A DNA stretch of 64,000 nucleotides, taken from contig CAYUSB010000008.1 in assembly GCA_964447205.1 (NCBI GenBank), positions 124,001-188,000 on the forward strand. The letters run 5' to 3'. The first letter of the stretch is position 1; each line of letters starts with the position of its first letter. This document shows, piece after piece, positions 36,446 through 45,673 of the stretch. The position numbers were made by a program, and so were the translations under genes. The stretch is from JAEUKH01 sp964447205. GTDB taxonomy: Bacteria > Myxococcota_A > Polyangia > Polyangiales > Ga0077539. The notes under the pieces are model-generated. The model saw nothing but the letters and a program-made list of their open reading frames with translations, was not told the DNA's origin and did not search any database.

Positions 36446-37795
36446 ATGTCCTTGCCGCCCGGCCCCCCCAAGGTTGCCCCCTACTTCGCGATGCGCTGGC
36501 TCCGCGACCCCTTCGCCATGATGGCCGACTGCCGGGCCCGCTACGGCGAGACTTTTACGGTACACCTCGGGGTCCTGCCCCCGATGGTGATGGTGTCGCA
36601 GCCCGACCACGTGCGGGAGGTGTTCGCCTCCGGGGGCGACGACATGCACGCGGGCAAGCTGGCTACGGGGCTGCGGCCCTTCCTGGGCGAGCGTTCGTTG
36701 CTCGTGCTCGACGGGCCCGCCCACCGCCGGATGCGACGGCTCCTCATGCCCCCCTTCCAGGGCGAGCGCATGGAGCACTACGGGGCCCAGATGGTCGACA
36801 TCACCCACGCCTCGGTCGACGCCTGGCCCCTCGGACAGGCCTTCCCCGTGCATCGCCCCATGCAGTCGATCACCATGGAGGTGATCCTCCGGACGGTCTT
36901 CGGCCTCGACGCGGTGGAGGGCCGGGACACCCTGCGTACGGTCCTCACCGAGCTCCTCGACATCGCCGCGTGGCCGGGGCTCCTCCTGCCCGCCATGCAG
37001 CTCGACCTGGGGCCCTGGAGCCCCTGGGGGAAGTTTGTCCGCAAGGCCGAGCGGGCCGACGGGCTTCTCCGGGCCCTGATCGAACGGCGCCGCCGGGAGG
37101 GCACCGCGGGCCGCACCGACATCCTCTCGATGATGCTCAACGCCCGCGACGAGGACGGCTCCCAACTCGGCGACGACGACCTCCGCGACGAGCTCGTGAC
37201 CCTCCTGGTGGCCGGCCACGAGACCACGGCCACGGCCCTGTCCTGGGCCTTCCACTGCCTCCTCGGGGCCCCCGCGGTGCTCGGTCGGTTGCAGGACGAG
37301 GTCGACGCCGCGGCCCGCGAAGGCCTGGAGCCCGCCCGGGTGGCGAAGCTCGAATACCTCGACGCCGTCGTGCGCGAGTCGCTGCGCCTGCGTCCCATCA
37401 TCCCCCTCGTGGGCCGCATCCTCCAGGAGCCCAGGCGCATCGCGGGGTGGGACCTCCCCGCCGGGGTGGCCGTGTCCCCGTCGATCTACCTCGCCCACCG
37501 TCGGCCCGAGGTCTTCCCCGATCCCGAGCGCTTCGACCCCACACGGTTTCTGGAGCGGAAGGTGAGCCCGACGGAGTGGTTCCCGTTTGGGGGCGGGGTG
37601 CGGCGGTGCATCGGGATGGCCTTCGCCCTGTACGAGATGAAGATGGTGCTCGCCACCGTGATGTCTCGTGCCCGCCTCCGGGCGGCCCCGGGCCCTGCCG
37701 TGCGCGCGGTCCGACGGAGCATCACCATGGCCCCCTCGGGCGGCACCCCGGTGGTCCTGGAGTCCCGCACCCTGCGCTGGCCCAAGGCGGCCTGA
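36446..37795 (+). CDS. Cytochrome P450
   Basis: Heme-thiolate monooxygenase of 449 residues with no membrane anchor. I-helix oxygen-binding motif AGHETTA at 256-262, K-helix ExxR at Glu311-Arg314 (ESLR), and heme loop FGGGVRRCIG at 381-390 with Cys388 as the axial ligand. The N-terminal PPGPP and overall pattern are like bacterial class I enzymes of the CYP110/CYP102-related type, often acting on fatty acids, terpenes or secondary metabolites. AGGAG eight bases before ATG fixes the start. No ferredoxin or biosynthetic cluster is adjacent. The stop codon lies inside the first bases of a palindromic intergenic repeat. Confidence 0.95.
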   Translation: MSLPPGPPKVAPYFAMRWLRDPFAMMADCRARYGETFTVHLGVLPPMVMVSQPDHVREVFASGGDDMHAGKLATGLRPFLGERSLLVLDGPAHRRMRRLLMPPFQGERMEHYGAQMVDITHASVDAWPLGQAFPVHRPMQSITMEVILRTVFGLDAVEGRDTLRTVLTELLDIAAWPGLLLPAMQLDLGPWSPWGKFVRKAERADGLLRALIERRRREGTAGRTDILSMMLNARDEDGSQLGDDDLRDELVTLLVAGHETTATALSWAFHCLLGAPAVLGRLQDEVDAAAREGLEPARVAKLEYLDAVVRESLRLRPIIPLVGRILQEPRRIAGWDLPAGVAVSPSIYLAHRRPEVFPDPERFDPTRFLERKVSPTEWFPFGGGVRRCIGMAFALYEMKMVLATVMSRARLRAAPGPAVRAVRRSITMAPSGGTPVVLESRTLRWPKAA

Positions 37796-37910
37796 GTACT
37801 GCACCGCGCAAGTTCGTACCCAGATCGGGGAGGATGGCGCCAGGCCCGGCGGCCCTCACCCCATCCTGTTCGTGCGTCACCCATCTACCCTCTCCCGTAA
37901 CCGGGAGAGG
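37792..37910. repeat. Palindromic intergenic element, half copy
   Basis: A left arm begins CTGAGTACTGCACCGC at the P450 stop codon and runs to a perfect 8-bp hairpin, CTCTCCCG-TAAC-CGGGAGAG (37890-37909). The same arm recurs exactly 300 bases further on at 38092. The expected right arm is not recognisable after the hairpin, so this copy looks half-eroded. Confidence 0.8.
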
Positions 37911-37993
37911 ATTCCGTTCTGCAGCTAGAATCGAAGGAGTAGTGATGTGTCGGGCCGCATGGGGAGAGGTCCTCTCCTCTGCGGCGCGTAGCC

Positions 37994-38040
37994 CAGTTAT
38001 ATCTTTTTTGGCTGATGTTTGCCCACAAAAATATCTTGTG
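37994..38040. other. AT-rich island between the two palindromic elements
   Basis: A short stretch with runs TTATATCTTTTTT and CACAAAAATATCTT stands out sharply from the surrounding GC-rich DNA. It lies between convergent genes, and no coding sequence or promoter pair can be supported in it. It could be a terminator-like T-run or a remnant of foreign DNA. The remaining non-element sequence here, 37911-38091, shows nothing else. Confidence 0.5.
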
Positions 38041-38091
38041 CTCGGCTGCGCTCGGAATTTCCCGTCGGCCGACAGGTACCCCGCGGGTTGG

Positions 38092-38311
38092 CTGAGTACT
38101 GTACCGCGCCAGTTTGTGCCCAGGTCGGGGAGGATGGCGCCAGGCTTGGCGGCCCTCGCCCACTCTATTCTCACGGTACGACGGCCCCCTCTCCCGGTCA
38201 CGGGAGAAGGGAAATGGGTGATGTGCGAACAATATTGGGTGAGGGCCACCGGGCCACCGGGCCGCCAGGCCTCCCCAAATCTGGGCACAAACTTGTGCGG
38301 AGCGGTACTGA
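38092..38311. repeat. Palindromic intergenic element, full copy
   Basis: The left arm starts at 38092 (CTGAGTACTGTACCGC) and an imperfect inverted copy of it ends at about 38311 (reading back GGTCAGTACCGCTCC). The arms share GTTTGTGCCCAG and GGGGAGG and the tract GGCCCTCNCCC, and the centre is a hairpin TCTCCCG-GTCA-CGGGAGA (38190-38207). The layout resembles dispersed non-coding palindromes common in Gram-negative genomes. It ends nine bases before the stop of the convergent gene. Confidence 0.8.
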
Positions 38312-38319
38312 CCGCCCCG

Positions 38320-39744
38320 CTACCGCCTGCGCCTCCGTCGCCCGATCGCAGCCGCCATCGCCAGCCCCAGGGCCCACAGCCCCCACGGTCCACCGGGCTT
38401 CGTCGGCCCGCCGCCCGCCGCCCGGCACCCGCACCCGCCGTCGCCCAGGGCCGTGAGCCCGTCGCCGCCGTCCTCCGCCACGCCGCCGTCCTCGGCGGGG
38501 CTCCCGGCATCGTCAGGAGGGTTGACCCTCGCGGGCCCGATCCCTGTGCCCCGGGCCAGGACGCGCAGGCGGGGTGTGTCCGGGTCGTCGCCGTGCACGA
38601 CCACGAAGCCCTGGGCGTACCCGGGGCGCACGGGCGAGAAGGTGGCGAGGACGGTCCCGCGGGAGCGCTCGGGCAGGGTGGTGGCCCCCACGCTCGCGGC
38701 GAAGGGCCCTTCGCCCACGACGCCCAACACATGGCCGAGGCCCTCGCCGTCGTTACGCACCGAGATCGACCGCTCGGCCGTGGTGCCCACAGGGACGTCG
38801 CCGAAATCGAGGACGTCGGCGTCGACGGAGAGGTCGGGCAGGCTCAGCCGGGCCACCGACGGGGCCGTACGGATGTCGCGCGGAAACGGCCCGAGGCGGA
38901 TGGGGAGCTCGAACAGGTCGAGGGTCCATCGGCGGCCCGCGAGGGAGACGTAGAGCCCGGGGTACACCCGGACGGCTCCGCGGTACGACAAGACCCCCTC
39001 CAGGACGGGCTGGTACTCGACGAAGGGCCCCGCCTGAAAGAGCCCCAACACCCGGGATTGGGTGCGGGTGATAGGGTCGGCGTCGAGGCCGAAATCGAAG
39101 CGGACCGAACGCCAGCCCGCGTCGACCTCGGCCTGGGCCTCGAAGGTGAGCCCGCCCGAGATCCCCGGGATCCGCACGATGGCGTCGGTGAGCGGAACAT
39201 CCGCCAGGCGCACCCGCATCGTGCTCCCCGCGGCCCGCACCTCGTCCCAGGCCCAGGGGTCGAAGACCGTACGGCCCGTGGCCCGGAAGTCGACCTGAGG
39301 CACGTAGGGGATGTTGCCCTCCCAACTCACGGGGCGCCCTTCGAGGTCGAGCGACAGCCGGATCCGGGCCGACAGCTGCACGCCCCAGTCGGTCACGAGG
39401 GTGCCGCCCTGGGGGGTGCCGCGCAGGGAGAGCTGCATGGGCTCGGGCCATCCGCCCTCCAGGGCCCCCGCGAGGCGCACCTCGGTGTGGCCCACCAGGA
39501 CGGCACGAAACCGCACCTGGACGGGCCCGCTCGGAGGCTGCCACCCCGTGTCGACGTCGACCTCCCGGGGCAACCCCTCCCGATGGGCGAACAGCACCGG
39601 GGCGTGGGCGCAGCCGACGAATTCCCCCGCCCGGCACGGCCTGGGGTCGATCTGGGCGGAGGCCGGGGCGGCGGCTCCGAGGACACACAAGACCCCGGCC
39701 AGGGCCGCGGGCAGGGGCAGGGGCGCGGGGGCAGGGCGGGGCAT
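38320..39744 (-). CDS. Exported ASH-domain protein with MYXO-CTERM tail
   Basis: A 474-residue protein with a signal peptide (cleavage after ASA, about residue 30). The central ~270 residues are beta-rich with no motif I recognise (VQVRFRAVLVGHTEVRLAG, IPYVPQVDFRATG). Residues ~305-410 form an ASH/SPD-2/Hydin-type immunoglobulin-like domain, starting LDFGDVPVGTTAERSISVRNDG. The C-terminus has an acidic Gly-rich linker, the motif GGCGCR, a hydrophobic helix and a run of arginines: a MYXO-CTERM-type sorting signal, so the protein is probably exported and anchored at the outer envelope. It follows the thioredoxin-like lipoprotein gene by 14 bases on the same strand. Confidence 0.8.
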   Translation of the reverse strand: MPRPAPAPLPLPAALAGVLCVLGAAAPASAQIDPRPCRAGEFVGCAHAPVLFAHREGLPREVDVDTGWQPPSGPVQVRFRAVLVGHTEVRLAGALEGGWPEPMQLSLRGTPQGGTLVTDWGVQLSARIRLSLDLEGRPVSWEGNIPYVPQVDFRATGRTVFDPWAWDEVRAAGSTMRVRLADVPLTDAIVRIPGISGGLTFEAQAEVDAGWRSVRFDFGLDADPITRTQSRVLGLFQAGPFVEYQPVLEGVLSYRGAVRVYPGLYVSLAGRRWTLDLFELPIRLGPFPRDIRTAPSVARLSLPDLSVDADVLDFGDVPVGTTAERSISVRNDGEGLGHVLGVVGEGPFAASVGATTLPERSRGTVLATFSPVRPGYAQGFVVVHGDDPDTPRLRVLARGTGIGPARVNPPDDAGSPAEDGGVAEDGGDGLTALGDGGCGCRAAGGGPTKPGGPWGLWALGLAMAAAIGRRRRRR

Positions 39745-39758
39745 TGGGCCCACGGACT

Positions 39759-40253
39759 CTATCGCGGATTGACCTGGACGGGGTCTTCGAGCCAGCGGGC
39801 CCAACTCTCGGAGGTCACGGGGCGGTGGTTGGAGACGGGCTCCATCGTGGTCTGGGCGATGCGCATCCCGGTGGCGGGGTCGAGCACGACGTAGGCCGCG
39901 ATGCGGTCGATCCCGTACGAGCGCAGGAGCCCGCGGTGGCGGTCGAAGGCCCCCACGTTGATCCGCACCCGCTCGTAGCGGGTCTCCAGCACCTCGCTGG
40001 CCGGAGGCTCCTCCTCCAGGCGCATCATGTGGATGCAGTCGCCGCACCACGAGGCCACAAACTCAAGCAAGACTCGCTTGTTGCCGCGTCGGGCCCGCGC
40101 GAGGGCCTCGTCGATGGCCTGGTGGAGCTCGGCGTCGGTGCGCAGGGGCCCCGCGGCCTCCTCGGCGGTGCTGGTCGGCGTCGGGGCGCGGCCCCGCGTG
40201 GGCTGACACCCCAACGCGAGCCCGAGAGACAGCCATACCAGCGCCGTGCGCAT
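39759..40253 (-). CDS. Thioredoxin-fold lipoprotein
   Basis: A 164-residue protein with a lipoprotein signal (lipobox LALGC, Cys16) and a thioredoxin-like domain. The redox motif WCGDC (ASWCGDCIHM) follows the strand KRVLLEFVAS, and YGIDRIAAYVVLDPATG supplies the later cis-Pro region, although the usual cis-proline is replaced by alanine (IAAYV). A role in reducing or isomerising disulfides of exported proteins is likely, and the window has several Cys-rich lipoproteins as possible clients (inference). A GTG directly before the ATG is an alternative start. It lies 22 bases after hflX and 14 before the MYXO-CTERM gene. Confidence 0.82.
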   Translation of the reverse strand: MRTALVWLSLGLALGCQPTRGRAPTPTSTAEEAAGPLRTDAELHQAIDEALARARRGNKRVLLEFVASWCGDCIHMMRLEEEPPASEVLETRYERVRINVGAFDRHRGLLRSYGIDRIAAYVVLDPATGMRIAQTTMEPVSNHRPVTSESWARWLEDPVQVNPR

Positions 40254-40274
40254 CACCGCCAGGGGTGTACCACT

Positions 40275-41966
<1,692 letters not shown>

Positions 41967-41972
41967 GGGACA

Positions 41973-41978
41973 CCTCCT
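41973..41978 (-). promoter_or_regulatory. Perfect Shine-Dalgarno in front of ATC (hflX)
   Basis: AGGAGG on the minus strand, followed by a six-base spacer and then ATC GAG CTC in the HflX frame. The preceding codon in that frame is TAG, so this site must serve the ATC codon or a start further downstream without its own ribosome-binding site. Confidence 0.75.
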
Positions 41979-42016
41979 CTACGCAGGGGTAAGTATGCGC
42001 GAGGCGGGGGGCTACA

Positions 42017-43003
42017 TCAAAAATGCTGGGAGACGCTCCCGCGGCGTGCGTGCAGGAGGAGGTGGGCGGGCCCGAGGGGCCGGGCCTCGATGGTGTCTGC
42101 CCCGGCCAGGATGGCCAGGAGGCGGAGCTCCGCGGGGGTGTAGGCCCGCCGGGCGGAGAGGACCCCGTCGTAGAGGAGGACGGGCCACGGGGCGATGGCG
42201 GCGATCAGGCCGGCCGTGCCGAGGGCGGTGGCGAGGGAGCGCGACAGGTCGAGCAGGAGGATGCCCCCCGGCGCGGCATCGAGGCACTGGGCGATCATAC
42301 GCACGAGCTGCCCGGGGTGAAGGTGGTGGGCGGCCTGGGTGCAGAGAAACAGGTCGACCGAACGAGACCCGCGCAGGGCCCGCAGGTCGAGGGCGTCGCG
42401 GGTCTCGAAGCGCACCGAGGCCCCGTCGCGGGCCGCGGCCCGAGCTCCCGCGGCGACGTAGCCCGGGTCGAGGTCGCTGCTGGTGAGGGAGAGGCTGCAG
42501 CCTGGGGGAGGATTGCGGGCCAGCCAGCGGGCGAAGCCCCCGGTGCCGGCGGCGAGGTCGTACACGCGGGCCGTGGTGCGGCCCCCCAGGGCCTCGGCGA
42601 CGCAGCCCGCCCAGACCGGGTACGACCCGAGGGCGAGGTTGACCCAGTGCAGGCCGAGCATGGTCGGGGTCTTGAGGGCCTCGGGGAAGTCGTGGCGGTC
42701 GAGGAGCTCGACCCCGTCGCTGCGAACGCTCTGATCGACCCGGCGGGCGGCGCGGAGGGCCGCGGAGGGGACCCGGACGTGCTCGCGGAGCTCCTCCAGG
42801 AGCTCTCGGGCGTGGCGGTGGACCGTGCCCGCGGCGGTGGGGTCGTCGTGGTCGCGCAGGAGGTCGAGGGCCTCGCGCACGGCCAGGGTGGCCCCACGGC
42901 GGGCCGACAGGAGCGGGGCGACCCGCGCGTCGCGGTGGGCGTCGAGCCGCGCCGCCACCCGTCCGATGGGCGGGAGAGCATACAGGAACCTCAGGTCGCG
43001 CAT
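42017..43003 (-). CDS. Class I SAM-dependent methyltransferase
   Basis: A 328-residue protein. The N-terminal ~120 residues are helical (LDAHRDARVAPLLSARRGATLA) and of unknown role. The Rossmann domain starts with motif I VYDLAAGTGGFARWLA (about residue 147), followed by SLTSSDLDPGYVAAG with the acidic residue that would bind the SAM ribose, FETRDALDLRAL, and motif IV-like VDLFLCTQAAHHLHPGQL, typical of small-molecule methyltransferases. The substrate is unknown. It is the first gene of a minus-strand cluster with hflX, whose proposed start is 50 bases downstream. Confidence 0.8.
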   Translation of the reverse strand: MRDLRFLYALPPIGRVAARLDAHRDARVAPLLSARRGATLAVREALDLLRDHDDPTAAGTVHRHARELLEELREHVRVPSAALRAARRVDQSVRSDGVELLDRHDFPEALKTPTMLGLHWVNLALGSYPVWAGCVAEALGGRTTARVYDLAAGTGGFARWLARNPPPGCSLSLTSSDLDPGYVAAGARAAARDGASVRFETRDALDLRALRGSRSVDLFLCTQAAHHLHPGQLVRMIAQCLDAAPGGILLLDLSRSLATALGTAGLIAAIAPWPVLLYDGVLSARRAYTPAELRLLAILAGADTIEARPLGPAHLLLHARRGSVSQHF

Positions 43004-43091
43004 GGAGCTTTTTGTCCTTGTGGTCGATGATCTTGGCGCGTCGGCTTGGGGATGCTACACCCGACTTCGTACTCGTTGCTCCCACGGCTCA

Positions 43092-43109
43092 CGACACAGC
43101 AGTGTGTCG
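43092..43109. promoter_or_regulatory. Perfect 7-bp inverted repeat upstream of methyltransferase
   Basis: CGACACA and TGTGTCG separated by GCAG, about 90 bases upstream of the methyltransferase start. It could be a regulator-binding palindrome or a hairpin; there is no other evidence. Confidence 0.3.
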
Positions 43110-43543
43110 GGTGATGTGGGTGACGGGACTATCCAGGGGTGTGTTCAACACCAGGAATAAGCTTGTACGGCAACGACAACCCGCCGCGGAGATTGGACGA
43201 CGAAGCGCAGAAGGTCTGCGCGGAGGCGGTCGTTGCGGTTCCCCTGAGATATGAATGCGGCGAGGGCGACGCTGGGTGTCTCCCTCTCCCCACCACGAGA
43301 AGGCCCGGAATGTGGGCCGGAGAGCCTCTGCGCTTCTCCGGTGTCCCTCGGGTCGCGGCAATGTCCGCGGGAGGTCGAGCGCACACAATGCAACATCTTC
43401 ATCACACTGCTTCCACCTGGGAGGCGGGCACCCGTTAGTCTCTGCACGCAGGGTGTGCTGTGCCTGCCCACCACCGAGAGGGCCGATTGGGGTCCTCGGG
43501 TCGTGACATAGCAGGGCTGATCTCCCCACAGAGTCGTTCGGGC

Positions 43544-43571
43544 GGGGCGTGAAGGTTGTTCTTCACGCCCC
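43544..43571 (-). terminator. Strong hairpin downstream of thiD
   Basis: A perfect 11-bp stem, GGGGCGTGAAG pairing with CTTCACGCCCC, with a six-base loop, begins 30 bases after the thiD stop in the direction of thiD transcription. No T-run follows it on the minus strand, but stem strength and position make it the most convincing terminator in the window. Confidence 0.6.
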
Positions 43572-43601
43572 GTTGCCTATTTGGGGACTCCCCGTTCTCG
43601 C

Positions 43602-44420
43602 CTACCCGGCCTCGACGGCCCGTCGCAGGTCGCCGAGCACGGCCAGGCCCTCGCCCACCGCGGCGGGCTGGGCGAGGGCCCGATGTACGATGGCGTGCCC
43701 GCGTCGGGCGGCCTCGGGCAGGCTCTCTCCGCGCGCGAGGAGGGCCGTGATCAGGGCCGACAGGGTGCACCCGAGCCCGTGCATGGGCGGGACATCGAGC
43801 CGCGGAGCCCGCAGCTCGAGGAAGTCGCTCCCGTCGTAGAAGAGGTCGATCGACTCGGGGCCCTCGAAGTGGCCGCCCTTGAGGTACACGGCCCGGGCTC
43901 CGAGGGCCACGATGGCCACGCACGCGGCCCGGGCCTGGCGGGTCGTACGCACCGGGGCCCCCGCGAGGCGGGCGGCCTCCATCCGATTGGGAACCACCAG
44001 GGTGGCCAGGGGCAGGAGCTCGTTGATGAAGGCCCCGACCCCCGCGTCGTCGAGCAGGGCCCGGCCGCGGGTGGGGTTGACCACGGGGTCGAGCACGAGG
44101 GGGATCGACTCAAGCCTCCGCAGGGTGTCGGCCACGATCTCCACCACGGCGGCGTTGCCCAGGGCCCCGGTCTTGATCGCCGCGGGGCGCATGTCTTCGA
44201 GCACGGCGTCGAGCTGGGCCCGCACGAGCTCGGGGCGCAGGGGGTCGGCCTTGCGCACCCCGCGTGTGCCCTGGGCCGTCACCACCGTCACCACCGAGGC
44301 CCCATGAACCTCCAGGGCCGAAAAGGCCCGCAGGTCGGCCTGCAGGCCCGCCCCGCCCGACGAGTCGCTCCCGGCGATGGTCAACGCGCTTACCCGTGGA
44401 CTTGCAGCGATCGTGGCCAT
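43602..44420 (-). CDS. thiD: Hydroxymethylpyrimidine/phosphomethylpyrimidine kinase ThiD
   Basis: Phosphorylates HMP and HMP-P in thiamine biosynthesis. A ribokinase-fold protein of 272 residues, the normal length. N-terminal substrate motif IAGSDSSGGAGLQADLRAF, VVTAQGTRGV, KTGALGNAAVVE, LDPVVNPTRG, VPNRMEAARLAG (near the usual TPN), YLKGGHFEG and the anion-hole motif HGLGCTLSALITALLA. The glycine-cysteine of that last motif matches the GTGCTL of the family with Leu in place of Thr. ATG 44420 is divergent from the deacetylase gene. No other thi gene and no thiamine riboswitch was recognised nearby. Confidence 0.95.
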   Translation of the reverse strand: MATIAASPRVSALTIAGSDSSGGAGLQADLRAFSALEVHGASVVTVVTAQGTRGVRKADPLRPELVRAQLDAVLEDMRPAAIKTGALGNAAVVEIVADTLRRLESIPLVLDPVVNPTRGRALLDDAGVGAFINELLPLATLVVPNRMEAARLAGAPVRTTRQARAACVAIVALGARAVYLKGGHFEGPESIDLFYDGSDFLELRAPRLDVPPMHGLGCTLSALITALLARGESLPEAARRGHAIVHRALAQPAAVGEGLAVLGDLRRAVEAG

Positions 44421-44525
44421 ACAGCCCGGCGAGGGTACTCCAGGTGCGCCGCAGAAGAATACTGGCCCGCGGGGGTCAGGTGCGCTAGGCCCGCCCCCGT
44501 GGCACGACGAGCGGGTCGAGGCGCG

Positions 44526-45671
44526 GTGTTGGCCTTTCGAGCGATGGCCATCCTGGCCGTGCTCGCCGCGGTCGCCACCGGCGGGCTCATGGCCCTGATG
44601 CAGCAGCCCCAGGGAGGCTCCTCCGTCCGGGGAAATGCCTCGCGGCACCGTGTGCGCGCCCGGGTGGTGGCCGCCGCCGACGCGGCCGACGGAGACCCCG
44701 AGCCCGTGGCCGCGGTGATCCCTCCCGACGATGTCCCCGAGCCTCCGGCGTGGCCTCCGCCCCTGCTCAATCCGATGGGGTACCAGCGGATGGCCTGGGA
44801 CCTCTCCATGGGCCGCCCCAACGCCCGCGAGATCCTCTTCACCTTCGACGACGGGCCCAACCCGGGCACCACCAACCGCCTCCTGCCCATCCTCGAGCGA
44901 GCCGGGATCCATGCCGTCTTCTTCGTGTGCGGCTGGCGCCTGGAGGCCGAGGAGCCCCTGCGCTCTCGGGCCCGGCAGGTCCTGCGCGACATCGTGGCGG
45001 GGGGCCACGTGGTGGGCAATCACACCGTGCACCATCACATCCTGCCGCGGCTCACGCCCGAGCGGGTGCGCTACGAGATCGATCACAACGCCGACCTCAT
45101 CGAGGAGGTCATCGGCCAGCGCCCGCACCTGTTTCGTCCGCCGTACGGCTCGTACAGCGAGGACGTCCGTCGGCACGTGGTCAGTCGGCGCAACGAGCTG
45201 TGGTTGTGGTCGATCGACTCCCGCGACTGGGAGCTGGTCAACAACGCCGACGCCGTCGCCCAACGGGTGATCGTCAACCTCGGCAACCACGCCGGAGGCA
45301 CCGTCCTCCTGCACGACACCCACCCGTGGAGCGTGGCCGCGGTGCCCAAGATCCTGCGGTGGATCGAGACCGAAAACCGCGACCGGGCCGCCCACGGCCG
45401 GCCGGTCTACACCGTGCTCGACCCGGCCCGCTATCTGGAAGGAGCCCGGGCCCGGCTGCCTCAACTCGAGGCCCAGCAGGCCGCCGACGACGCGCGGGCC
45501 ACCCGCGGCCGCCCCCAAGACGCCGGGGTCGACGCGGGGGCCTCGGACGCCCGCGTGGTGCCCCCCGACGCGGCCCCTCGCGACGCCGCCACGGCCCCAA
45601 CCCCCGACGCCGCCGCGCCCCCACCCCGCGACGCTTCCCGCGACGCCCCCACCCCGGAGACAAGAGACTGA
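44526..45671 (+). CDS. NodB-type polysaccharide deacetylase
   Basis: A 381-residue protein with an N-terminal signal anchor (LAFRAMAILAVLAAVATGGLMAL) and a carbohydrate esterase 4 domain (about residues 85-290). The metal and catalytic motifs are intact: TFDDGPNPGT (motif 1), NHTVHHH (motif 2), RPPYGSYS (motif 3), WSIDSRDW (motif 4) and LLHDTHPW (motif 5). This predicts deacetylation of peptidoglycan or another N-acetylated polysaccharide in the periplasm. The last ~80 residues are a low-complexity Asp/Ala/Pro tail. The start is uncertain: GTG 44526 has GAGG four bases upstream; GTG 44502 and ATG 44544 are alternatives. DUF4132 follows two bases after the stop. Confidence 0.9.
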   Translation: MLAFRAMAILAVLAAVATGGLMALMQQPQGGSSVRGNASRHRVRARVVAAADAADGDPEPVAAVIPPDDVPEPPAWPPPLLNPMGYQRMAWDLSMGRPNAREILFTFDDGPNPGTTNRLLPILERAGIHAVFFVCGWRLEAEEPLRSRARQVLRDIVAGGHVVGNHTVHHHILPRLTPERVRYEIDHNADLIEEVIGQRPHLFRPPYGSYSEDVRRHVVSRRNELWLWSIDSRDWELVNNADAVAQRVIVNLGNHAGGTVLLHDTHPWSVAAVPKILRWIETENRDRAAHGRPVYTVLDPARYLEGARARLPQLEAQQAADDARATRGRPQDAGVDAGASDARVVPPDAAPRDAATAPTPDAAAPPPRDASRDAPTPETRD

Positions 45672-45673
45672 AC

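Larger units (their letters stand above)
43004..43601. other. Intergenic region between a methyltransferase and thiD
   Basis: About 600 bases with no supportable gene: the open frames are short, overlap on all strands, and have poor starts and atypical composition. Visible structure is limited to the hairpin CGACACA-GCAG-TGTGTCG at 43092-43109, upstream of the methyltransferase, and a terminator-like hairpin at 43544-43571 downstream of thiD. It is less GC-biased at codon-like positions than the flanking genes and may be the residue of an eroded gene or element. Confidence 0.6.

Noticed and set aside
43012..43530. Overlapping small open frames on both strands between the methyltransferase and thiD
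   Set aside because: No ribosome-binding sites, no recognisable products and mutually overlapping in several frames; treated as non-coding.
43572..44500. Thiamine (THI-box) riboswitch for thiD
   Set aside because: The region upstream of the thiD start (44421-44525) lacks the conserved GGGTGC...CTGAGA pattern.
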